DNA of 48,638 nt from Rhodospirillales bacterium (GTDB taxonomy: Bacteria > Pseudomonadota > Alphaproteobacteria > BOG-932 > Roseiterribacteraceae): contig JAQGIE010000085.1 of the NCBI GenBank assembly GCA_028291365.1, forward strand, positions 1 to 48,638, read 5' to 3'. The notes beneath the pieces are model-generated. The model saw only the letters and a program-made list of their open reading frames with translations, had not been told where the DNA came from and did not search any database. The position numbers and the translations under genes were made by a program. Below, one piece after another: positions 16,262-23,148 of the stretch. Each line of letters starts with the position of its first letter. The stretch's first letter is position 1.

Positions 16262-17305
16262 ATGATGGGGCGAGACGCGATCGGCTCCGCGTGCTTCGCA
16301 TTCATCGCCGTCGCCGCCGCGACGGCGCTTCGTCTCGCCTTCGACGAGTCGGTCCATGGTGTCGGCTATCTCTTCTATTTTCCCGCCGTCGCCATTGCGA
16401 CCTGGTGGGGCGACTGGCGCACCGGACTGACCGCAACGCTGCTGTCGCTGATGGCAACGTTCTTTCTGCTGATGCCGCCCGATTCATCGACCGAATTGAG
16501 CTTGCCGCTGTTCGCGCTCGGCGCCGGCGCCATCATCCTGCCGCTGGAACGCTCGCGCGCGCTCGCCACCAAGCTCGCCGAAGAGAAGGCGCAGGTGGCC
16601 GAGCTGCTGCAGCGCGAGCAGACTCTCACGCAGGAACTCGACTGGTTGATGCGCGAGATGCGCCATCGCGTCGGCAACAACCTGCAGACCATCTCGGGCC
16701 TGCTGCTGCTGCAGAAGCGGCAGGTGCACGACAGCGCGACGCGCGCGCTGCTGAGCGAGTCCTTGCGCCGCGTCGAAGCCTTCATCGACGTCAACAACCA
16801 GATGCTGCATCCCGCCGGCGAGATTCAGTTCGGCGCGTATCTGGCGCGGATGTGCACCCAGCTCGTATCGGCGACACGCCCGATCGGCGTCGCCTGCGAC
16901 ATCGATTACGACCATTTCGACTTTCCGCCGCAGATCGCGGCGCCGGTGGCGCTGATTGCCAACGAGCTGGTGGTCAACGCGCTCGAACATGGTTTCGGCC
17001 GCGACCGCACCGGCACGTTGCGCGTGCGGCTGAAACGTGACGAGGACGGGCAGGTGCGGCTGGTCGTGGCCGATGACGGCGCCGGCATCGCGGGCGCCGC
17101 GACGCTCGACGGGCGCGACAATCTCGGGCTCGAGATCGTGCGCTCGCTGGTGCGCCAGCTCGGCGGCGAATTGACCACCAGGATCGGCGACGGCACCGAA
17201 GTCACCGTGCGCTTCGAAGATGACGGCGTCCCCGGTGCCCCGCCCACGGGCAGCGCCGATCGCGCCGCGCCCGGCGCCGGCGCGAAATTGCGCACCGCGA
17301 ACTGA
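16262..17305 (+). CDS. Membrane sensor histidine kinase, HisKA_2 type
   Basis: A 347-residue kinase. Residues about 8-95 hold three or four membrane segments with a DUF4118-like look (YLFYFPAVAIATWWGDWRTG, then LLSLMATFFLLMPP). A coiled linker about 98-125 precedes the HisKA_2 dimerisation domain with phospho-acceptor His135 in REMRHRVGNNLQTISGLLLL. The ATPase domain has the N box ALIANELVVNALEHGF, the G1 box VADDGAGI and NLGLEIVRSLV. There is no separate periplasmic sensor domain, so a membrane or intramembrane signal is likely. It begins ATGATG after GAGGG. HisKA_2 kinases are common in alphaproteobacterial light and general-stress signalling; that role is not shown here. Confidence 0.9.
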   Translation: MMGRDAIGSACFAFIAVAAATALRLAFDESVHGVGYLFYFPAVAIATWWGDWRTGLTATLLSLMATFFLLMPPDSSTELSLPLFALGAGAIILPLERSRALATKLAEEKAQVAELLQREQTLTQELDWLMREMRHRVGNNLQTISGLLLLQKRQVHDSATRALLSESLRRVEAFIDVNNQMLHPAGEIQFGAYLARMCTQLVSATRPIGVACDIDYDHFDFPPQIAAPVALIANELVVNALEHGFGRDRTGTLRVRLKRDEDGQVRLVVADDGAGIAGAATLDGRDNLGLEIVRSLVRQLGGELTTRIGDGTEVTVRFEDDGVPGAPPTGSADRAAPGAGAKLRTAN

Positions 17306-17370
17306 AGCCCCGCCCCTCAAGCGCCGCGGCGGCAAGACTCCATTAAGCATCGGGGAGCAAGCTGCGGGCC

Positions 17371-17688
17371 ATGATCAGCACCGTGCTCACCCAGTTCGGC
17401 GGGTTTCTCTGCCTGCTGTGCTGCGCCATCGCCGGCGCGCGCGTGACGCTGGAATTGTTTAACGGCGAGGGCTGGGTCCGGCTGCAGGCCCGGCTCGGTG
17501 GCGCCAGGGCGTATTGGCACCTGCTGGCCGACCTCGCTTTCTGCGCCGGCATCGCCGCGATCCGGCTGCACGTCACGCATGGCCAGCCGCGCTTCGCGCT
17601 CACCGCCATGCTCTATCTCGTCATCGCCATCGCCGCGCTGAGGATCGGCGCCGCTGCGCTGCCCGCCGAGGCGAGCAGCCAAGCCTAG
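17371..17688 (+). CDS. Small hydrophobic membrane protein, unknown
   Basis: A 105-residue protein with three likely membrane helices: VLTQFGGFLCLLCCAIAGA near residues 4-24, a Leu/Ala-rich segment about 47-65 (HLLADLAFCAGIAAIRL), and ALTAMLYLVIAIAALRIGAA about 76-97. I do not recognise a family. It sits 65 bases after one kinase gene and 43 bases before the next, on the same strand, with a hairpin between it and the second. A signalling accessory role is possible but only from position. Confidence 0.55.
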   Translation: MISTVLTQFGGFLCLLCCAIAGARVTLELFNGEGWVRLQARLGGARAYWHLLADLAFCAGIAAIRLHVTHGQPRFALTAMLYLVIAIAALRIGAAALPAEASSQA

Positions 17689-17691
17689 ACC

Positions 17692-17716
17692 TGAGCGCGC
17701 GACGGAAGCGCGCTCA
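17692..17716 (+). terminator. Strong hairpin between small membrane protein and kinase genes
   Basis: TGAGCGCGC (17692-17700) and GCGCGCTCA (17708-17716) form a perfect 9-bp stem with a 7-base loop. It starts four bases after the preceding stop. No uninterrupted T-run follows, so termination would be partial or factor-assisted; an attenuating or mRNA-stabilising hairpin is equally possible. Confidence 0.5.
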
Positions 17717-17731
17717 AATCGTTCTCTTCGT

Positions 17732-19393
17732 ATGCTGCATAGCCTTCGCGCGCGACTTTTCGGCCTGGTGCTGGTCACCAGCCTGCCCGCGATTGCGATT
17801 CAGGCATTCAATGAATTTGAACTGCGCCGCGAGCGCACCGCCGAACTGCACGCGCAGGCGCTGACCCAGGCACGGCTCGCCGCCAGCGATCTCGGCCGCG
17901 TGCTCGAAGGCGCGCGCCAGACGATGGTGGCGATCAGCAATTTCGACGCGGTACGGGCGCTCGAACCAGTCGCCTGCGGCAAGCAACTGCAGGAACTCCA
18001 GCCGCTCTACCCCGCCTATCTCGCGATCACCGTGTTCGATTTGCAGGACCGCATCGTGTGCAGCTCGTTTGGCCCGATCGCGGTGAACATCGCCATCGAT
18101 GACGCGACGCGCACCCTCGACGCCAATGCACGGCGGATGGGGTTCCAGGTCGGGTTCTATCGCCTCGGCATGATCACCGGCAAACGCGCGCTGCCGATGG
18201 CGTATCCGGTCGTTCAGGAGGGCCGCGTCGTCGGCAATCTGCAGGTGACTCTGGGGCTGGACTGGCTTGCCGACGAACTGCAGCGCATCACCCACGAGGC
18301 CGGCGTGTCGCTGTCCGTCAGCGATCGCAATTTCACCATCCTCGGCCGCGTGCCCGAAGTGCCCGGCGCCGCGGGCACCAAGCTCGGTTTTGACGCCGCT
18401 GCCAACGCAACGCGTGACGGCACGATCGACCGCATCGGTCTCGATGGGATTCGGCGCGTCTATGCCTTCGTGCCCAACGATCCGCGCCTGTACGGCCTCA
18501 CCGTCGTACTCGGCATCGAGCGGGATCCAGCGTTCGCGCAGATCGACCAGTCGACGTTGCGCGGCGTGTTGCTGATCCTGGCCGGACTTGCCAGCGCGCT
18601 GGGACTCGCCGCGCTGATCGCGCGGCGCCTGTTGACCGAGCCGATCGAACGGCTGGCCGCGACGGCGCGCGAATGGGGCGAAGGCGCGCTCGACCGGCGC
18701 GTCGAGTCGGCGGGTACCAGCGAGTTCGCCGACCTCGCGCGGGCCTTCAACCTGATGGCGGCGCGCGTCGAGGAAACCGTGCAGCGGCAGGACATGCTGC
18801 TGCGCGAAGTCGATCATCGCGTGATGAACAGTTTCCAGCTTTTGTCGAGCCTGCTCGCGCTGCAGCGGCGCAGCGCAAAAGATCCGGCCATCGTGCGCGA
18901 GCTCCGAATGGTCGAGCAGCGCGTACATGCGCTGGCGCTGGTGCATACGCGTCTGCACCGGTCGGGTGGATTCACCGACGTCGACGTCGGCCCCTATCTG
19001 ACCGAGCTGGCGCGCGATCTCGGCAGCAGCCTGTTGCCCCAGACCGCACAGAACCAACTCGTCGTGGATGCGATCCACGCGGTGCTGCCGGTGCAGTCGG
19101 CAACCGCGCTGGGCATGATCGCGGCCGAACTGATCACCAACGCCGCCAAACATGCCGGCATTCAGAATCCTGCGACCAAAATTCGGCTCACCTTCCAACG
19201 CACCGAGACGGGGAGGCTTCGACTCTCGGTGCACGACAATGGCGGCGGCCTGCCACCCGATTTCGATCCGGCGCTTTCGGGCGGGCTCGGCATGCGGCTG
19301 GTGCAGGTGCTGACCCGGCAGCTTGGCGCGCAGTTCACCTGGCGCAGCGACGAGTCGGGCACCGAATTCAACCTCGATCTCGGGCCCGGCTGA
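17732..19393 (+). CDS. Sensor histidine kinase with periplasmic domain, HAMP and HisKA_2
   Basis: A 553-residue membrane kinase. One membrane segment (about 8-25) leads into a roughly 250-residue periplasmic region with PAS/Cache-like texture (AYLAITVFDLQDRIVCSSFG, then MAYPVVQEGRVVGNLQVTLG). A second membrane helix spans about 278-297, followed by a HAMP linker (RRLLTEPIERLAATAREWGE). The HisKA_2 box has His362 in LREVDHRVMNSFQLLSSLLAL, and the ATPase domain has IAAELITNAAKHAG, VHDNGGGLPPD and GGLGMRLVQVLTRQLG. The architecture fits sensing of a small extracellular ligand. No dedicated regulator lies beside it; the receiver gene at 15761 is the nearest candidate on the same strand. Confidence 0.9.
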   Translation: MLHSLRARLFGLVLVTSLPAIAIQAFNEFELRRERTAELHAQALTQARLAASDLGRVLEGARQTMVAISNFDAVRALEPVACGKQLQELQPLYPAYLAITVFDLQDRIVCSSFGPIAVNIAIDDATRTLDANARRMGFQVGFYRLGMITGKRALPMAYPVVQEGRVVGNLQVTLGLDWLADELQRITHEAGVSLSVSDRNFTILGRVPEVPGAAGTKLGFDAAANATRDGTIDRIGLDGIRRVYAFVPNDPRLYGLTVVLGIERDPAFAQIDQSTLRGVLLILAGLASALGLAALIARRLLTEPIERLAATAREWGEGALDRRVESAGTSEFADLARAFNLMAARVEETVQRQDMLLREVDHRVMNSFQLLSSLLALQRRSAKDPAIVRELRMVEQRVHALALVHTRLHRSGGFTDVDVGPYLTELARDLGSSLLPQTAQNQLVVDAIHAVLPVQSATALGMIAAELITNAAKHAGIQNPATKIRLTFQRTETGRLRLSVHDNGGGLPPDFDPALSGGLGMRLVQVLTRQLGAQFTWRSDESGTEFNLDLGPG

Positions 19394-19421
19394 TCAGCAC
19401 GCTGCTTGGTCGGACAGGCGT

Positions 19422-19441
19422 GAAATGTTACATCATAGCGT
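19422..19441 (+). promoter_or_regulatory. Partial Zur-like box directly before the Fur-family gene
   Basis: GAAATGTTACATCATAGCG (19422-19440) begins with the exact half-site GAAATGTTA of the proteobacterial Zur box. The right half (ATAGCG) is degenerate. It abuts the ATG at 19442, as expected for autoregulation. Support is one good half-site plus the identity of the gene. Confidence 0.35.
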
Positions 19442-19882
19442 ATGGCCACGTCCCGCCCGCGGCGCACCCGCGCCGTCCGACCCTGCCCCGACTGCGATGA
19501 GCTGACCCCCAATCAGCGCATGGTGCTCGATGCGGTGACGCGCGCGGGCAAGCCGATCGGCGCCTATGGCGTGATCGCCGAACTCACCGCCGGCGGGCGT
19601 CGTGTGATGCCGCCGACCGTCTATCGCGCGCTCGACGGCCTGACGCGGCAGAAGCTGGTGCACCGGCTCGAAAGCCTGAACGCCTATGTGGTCTGCAGCG
19701 GCCACGACCACGCGCATGACAGCCTGTTCGTCATCTGCGAGGGCTGCGGCCATGCCGAGGAATTTTCCGACGACGAGTCGATCGCACGACTGACCGATCA
19801 CGCCCGTTCGCTGGGCTTCGAAATCGAATCGCGCATGATCGAATTGCGCGGACGCTGCGCCGACTGCAGGCGCAAGCAATAG
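19442..19882 (+). CDS. Fur-family metalloregulator, Zur-like
   Basis: A 146-residue protein with an N-terminal winged helix (LTPNQRMVLDAVTRAGKPIG, then VMPPTVYRALDGLTRQKLVHRLE) and a C-terminal dimerisation and metal-binding domain. The structural zinc site is visible as CEGC near residue 100 and CADC near the end. A HDHAHDSLFVI segment supplies regulatory-site histidines. A further CPDC pair at residues 15-18 precedes the winged helix, an uncommon addition. The spacing and the Zur-like half-site upstream favour zinc-responsive Zur over Fur, Mur or PerR, but no zinc-uptake gene is in the window to confirm it. Confidence 0.85.
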   Translation: MATSRPRRTRAVRPCPDCDELTPNQRMVLDAVTRAGKPIGAYGVIAELTAGGRRVMPPTVYRALDGLTRQKLVHRLESLNAYVVCSGHDHAHDSLFVICEGCGHAEEFSDDESIARLTDHARSLGFEIESRMIELRGRCADCRRKQ

Positions 19883-19915
19883 TCCCAACCGATCGCGCTC
19901 GGGCGAAAGTCACCT

Positions 19916-19937
19916 ATTCACGTTGAATTCACGGTGA
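19916..19937. repeat. Tandem 11-bp repeat before the 7TMR-type kinase gene
   Basis: ATTCACGTTGA (19916-19926) is followed immediately by ATTCACGGTGA (19927-19937), ten of eleven bases identical. The pair lies within outer inverted arms GTCACC (19909-19914) and GGTGAC (19933-19938). It is 43 bases before the kinase start and looks like a regulator binding site. The regulator is unknown. Confidence 0.4.
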
Positions 19938-19979
19938 CGACACCTGGCATCGTTGGGGCGGGTTTAGGATCGGCCTTGG

Positions 19980-21896
19980 ATGTTTCGCCTTCTCGCTGCC
20001 TCCCTCGCATTGCTGTTGCTGCTCGCCGTTCCGCAAGCGGCGCAGGCGCAGCGTGTCACCCCGACGCTGTCCGACCCGGTCGAGCTCGGCTCGGCGACAT
20101 GGGTGCTGCGCGATCCAGATGGCACGATCGACCTCGATGCGGCGCGCGAAGCGTGGCGCGCAGGCGGTTTCAAGGCGCCAGCGAGCGCCGTGCCGCGCCA
20201 CCATGCCGGTGACGGCGCGTCGTGGCTGCGGATCGAACTCGATCTGCGCAACGATCCCGGCCGCAAGGAACGCTGGCTCGAATTCGAAGCGGTCCGTCCG
20301 CGCCTGGTCGAGCTGTATGTGTTCGACGCGCAGGACGAGACGGTTCCACTGCTGGTCTATCGCGGTGGTCTTGAATTTCGTGACACTGCGCCGGATCGGC
20401 TGTACGCGTCGGCGATCGGAGACGTCGGCGCGACCGAGCTCGTCCTCTACGGACGCATGGTAGCCGACTTCGCACCCGAACTGCGCACGCGCCTCGTCAC
20501 CGAGCGTGACGCCTTCGCGCGCGAACGGCGACTCGAACGCTATCTCGGCCCGCTCGAAGGCGGTGTGGTCGGCCTCGTCGTTCTGCTGCTCGCTTTGTGG
20601 GTCGGTGCGCGCGACCGTCTGCTGCTTTGGGGTGCGGCGCTGGTCGCGACCTGCCTGGTCGTCGTGCATCTGCTGCTCGGCCAGGATCGCCGCCTGTGGC
20701 CGGACGTGCTGCAGGAACCGCGGGTCAATCAGTTCCTGTTCCTGGCCGCGTTCGGCCTTTTCATGGGCTGCGCGCTGCGCTTCGCGGATCGCTGGCTGAA
20801 TACGAGAAGCTACGCGCCGCGCCTGTCACGCGTGCTGCGGACGGTCAGCCTCGTGGTTCCGCTTCTGATCGTCTTGCTGCCGAGTCTGATGCCGCGTGCG
20901 GTGTTGCCGTTCCTCACGGTGCTGATGGCGATCGCAATCGCGACGATGTTCGCCGCGATCCTGCGCGCGGTGCTCGCGCGGGCACAGGGCACTTGGCTGT
21001 TGATCGCCTTCGCCGTGCCAATGATCGGCAGCGCCATGCTGCGTCTCGCCGCCGCCAACGGGTTGCTGCCCTGGGCCGAGGGCATGCCGTACATGTCGTT
21101 CATTGGCATGATCGCGCTGGCGCTGGGCATCACCATCGGTCTGGCCGACGCGTCGCGGCGGCGGCTGCAGGCGATGGTCGATCTGCGCACCCGCCAGCTC
21201 GAACGCGCCAATGCCGATCTTCATGCGCTGAGCGACGGGCGCAACCGCCTGCTCGGCGTCGTCGCGCACGACGTGCGCGCGCCGCTCGCCTCGATGGTCA
21301 CCGCCGCGGAATTGCTTCGCGCCAAGCAGATCGACGACAGCGACGCGCCGGCGCTGCTCGATCTCGTCGCCGCCAATGGTCGCGCCACGCTGGCAATGCT
21401 CGAGGATCTGCTCGACCTCTCGGCGATCGAAAGCGGTACGATCCCGGTCGCGTTGCGTCCGACCGATCTGCTCGCGGTGACGCAGGAGCGCGTGCGCCTG
21501 CTGCGGCCGCTGCTGGGGACGCGCACGGTTCACATCAACGGCGAACTCTGCAACGCGATGGCGGATCCGCTGCGGCTCGGTCAGGCGCTCGACAATCTGC
21601 TGTCGAACGCGGCCAAATTCTCGCCCGCCGCGGCGCCGATCGAACTGATCGTGCATCGCAATGGCAAGGACGCCATGCTCGACGTCGCCGATCGGGGCGC
21701 CGGCATGACCGATGTCGAAATGCAGCGTCTCTTCGCGCCCTTCTCGCCCGGCACACGGCGACCCTTGATCGGGCGCAGCACCGGCCTCGGCCTCGCCATC
21801 GTCAAACGCCTGGTCGAGTTGCAGAGCGGCCGCGTCGAAGCGCATCCGCGTGCCGACGGCGGTACGATCTTCCGGATTCTATTGCCGGTCTGCTAG
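19980..21896 (+). CDS. Sensor histidine kinase with 7TMR-DISM-like sensor
   Basis: A 638-residue kinase. After a signal peptide (about 1-24, ending QAAQAQ) comes an extracytoplasmic beta-rich domain (about 25-180). Seven hydrophobic segments follow between about 190 and 390, the layout of 7TMR-DISM receptors, then a short coiled region (LRTRQLERANADLHAL). The classical HisKA box has His430 in LLGVVAHDVRAPLASM, unlike the HisKA_2 kinases upstream. The ATPase domain has LDNLLSNAAKFS, VADRGAGM and STGLGLAIVKRLVE. 7TMR-DISM proteins generally bind carbohydrates or other small extracellular ligands. The receiver encoded on the opposite strand at 22393 has no phosphorylatable Asp, so it is not an ordinary partner. 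Confidence 0.88.
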   Translation: MFRLLAASLALLLLLAVPQAAQAQRVTPTLSDPVELGSATWVLRDPDGTIDLDAAREAWRAGGFKAPASAVPRHHAGDGASWLRIELDLRNDPGRKERWLEFEAVRPRLVELYVFDAQDETVPLLVYRGGLEFRDTAPDRLYASAIGDVGATELVLYGRMVADFAPELRTRLVTERDAFARERRLERYLGPLEGGVVGLVVLLLALWVGARDRLLLWGAALVATCLVVVHLLLGQDRRLWPDVLQEPRVNQFLFLAAFGLFMGCALRFADRWLNTRSYAPRLSRVLRTVSLVVPLLIVLLPSLMPRAVLPFLTVLMAIAIATMFAAILRAVLARAQGTWLLIAFAVPMIGSAMLRLAAANGLLPWAEGMPYMSFIGMIALALGITIGLADASRRRLQAMVDLRTRQLERANADLHALSDGRNRLLGVVAHDVRAPLASMVTAAELLRAKQIDDSDAPALLDLVAANGRATLAMLEDLLDLSAIESGTIPVALRPTDLLAVTQERVRLLRPLLGTRTVHINGELCNAMADPLRLGQALDNLLSNAAKFSPAAAPIELIVHRNGKDAMLDVADRGAGMTDVEMQRLFAPFSPGTRRPLIGRSTGLGLAIVKRLVELQSGRVEAHPRADGGTIFRILLPVC

Positions 21897-21961
21897 CTCA
21901 CCACCGAGGGACGCACAGAGCCCAGAGGTGTCGCGCCGTACGGCCCGATACGGCGCCGCGA

Positions 21962-22396
21962 TCAGGCAGCGAGCGTTGCGAGCAGCTGGTCGATGTCGGT
22001 GCGGCTGGCCCGCGGGCCCTGGGCCAGCGCATGCGCGGTGGCCAGCGCATGGGCGCGGAACAGCTTCTTGCGCCGGGGCATGTCCGCGGCGGGATCACCC
22101 AAGGAAGCGGCCAGGTGATCGATGACTCGCGCCGCTGCTTCGTGGCGATAGAGCATCGCCTCGTCGCGCACCTGGGCCAGCGCGATCAGGTTGCGCGCCG
22201 CATCGCTTTCATTGGCGAGCTTGGCCTCAATGCCGGCGAGGCGGCCGACGGCCCAGGCCTCGAACGCGCCGCGGGATGCGGCCAGCGCCGCGTCCGCCTT
22301 GGCCACGGCCTCGGTTTCGGTGACGCCGCCGCCCGACAGCACCAGGCGCTGCAGGGTCGGATCGGGATCGTAGAGCAGCGTGGTGCCTTCGGTCAT
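21962..22396 (-). CDS. Helical protein of unknown function, coupled to a degenerate receiver
   Basis: A 144-residue protein starting MTEGTTLLYDPDPTLQRL. Apart from its first 25 residues it is predicted-looking all helical and Ala-rich (AVAKADAALAASRGAFEAWA, then RVIDHLAASLGDP), with no signal peptide, membrane helix or cysteine. Its ATG overlaps the stop of the receiver gene upstream as ATGA, so the two are translationally coupled and probably work together. I do not recognise the family. An effector or partner of the receiver is the natural guess, from gene order alone. Confidence 0.7.
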   Translation of the reverse strand: MTEGTTLLYDPDPTLQRLVLSGGGVTETEAVAKADAALAASRGAFEAWAVGRLAGIEAKLANESDAARNLIALAQVRDEAMLYRHEAAARVIDHLAASLGDPAADMPRRKKLFRAHALATAHALAQGPRASRTDIDQLLATLAA

Positions 22397-22935
22397 GCGA
22401 GGCTCAGCCCCTGGATCGAGCCGCCGTGCAACTGCGTGGCATAGCGCCGTTCCGGACCCGGATGGTTCTCGCCGATCTTGGTCCGGCGGCAGGGGCCGAC
22501 ATAGGCGTGATCGACCACGAACGGCCGAACGAACTCGACCACACGGCCGAGCTGGCGGAACAGGTCGGCGACGCCGAAGGGCTTTTTCATGAAATCGTTG
22601 GCGCCGGCATCGCGCGCCTCGCACACGGTCCGGGCGGTCGTCAGCGCTGACGAGGCGACGATCGGCGCGGCCCGCGAGGGAAAGGGCAATTCGCGGCGGA
22701 CGCGACGGATCCAGTCGAGACCGACCGGCCGGCGCTCTTCATCGAGCACTTCGACGAAGGCCAGATGCGGGCGCTCTTCGCCGAACCGCGCCAGCGCACC
22801 GTCCCAGTCGGGCACGGTCGAAACATGGCCGGTGCCAAACGCGGTCAGCGCATCGCGATAGACGCGATGGAGCCGAACATTGGGTTCGACGATTAGGACT
22901 GATGTCTGCGCCAAGTCTAGGCGACGCTCGGACAC
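22393..22935 (-). CDS. Receiver-domain protein with Glu in place of the phospho-acceptor Asp
   Basis: A 180-residue protein. Residues about 11-130 follow the receiver fold: SVLIVEPNVRLHRVYRDALT, then a third strand HLAFVEVLDEE where the phospho-accepting Asp is replaced by Glu62, the Ser in IVASSAL and the Lys in FMKKPF. The N-terminal acidic pair is reduced to EP. It therefore cannot be phosphorylated in the usual way, and Glu may mimic the active state. A tail of about 55 residues carries YVGPCRRTKI and HPGPERR, an Arg-rich GPxRR pattern I recall from other alphaproteobacterial receivers. The GTG at 22935 has GAGGG six bases upstream; a TTG at 22962 would add nine residues. Confidence 0.8.
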   Translation of the reverse strand: MSERRLDLAQTSVLIVEPNVRLHRVYRDALTAFGTGHVSTVPDWDGALARFGEERPHLAFVEVLDEERRPVGLDWIRRVRRELPFPSRAAPIVASSALTTARTVCEARDAGANDFMKKPFGVADLFRQLGRVVEFVRPFVVDHAYVGPCRRTKIGENHPGPERRYATQLHGGSIQGLSLA

Positions 22936-22979
22936 GGGAAACCCTCGGTGATTCGCGTACAAAACTAGCCGAGAATGAA

Positions 22980-23027
22980 GACTCCGTCAGGAGTCGCCGA
23001 AGGCCGGCATCCAGGATTGATGCCGGC
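22980..23027 (-). terminator. Two stem-loops downstream of the debranching-enzyme gene
   Basis: GCCGGCATC (23003-23011) and GATGCCGGC (23019-23027) form a perfect 9-bp stem with a 7-base loop. GACTCC/GGAGTC (22980-22985, 22990-22995) form a 6-bp stem with a 4-base loop. Read leftward they follow the stop of the gene at 23149 by about 120 bases and precede the receiver gene, so they probably end the glycosyltransferase/debranching transcript. T-runs are short. The rest of the 213-bp gap shows nothing clear. Confidence 0.5.
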
Positions 23028-23148
23028 TTGCCCGCTGGGAGGTGAATCCGCCGACGCGCCGTCCGCAGAAAGCGAGCAGAAATCACCGCCTTGTCTTCAA
23101 AATCCTGCACCCTGCCGGCACGCGAATGCGGCGGCCGGCCGGTACCGC

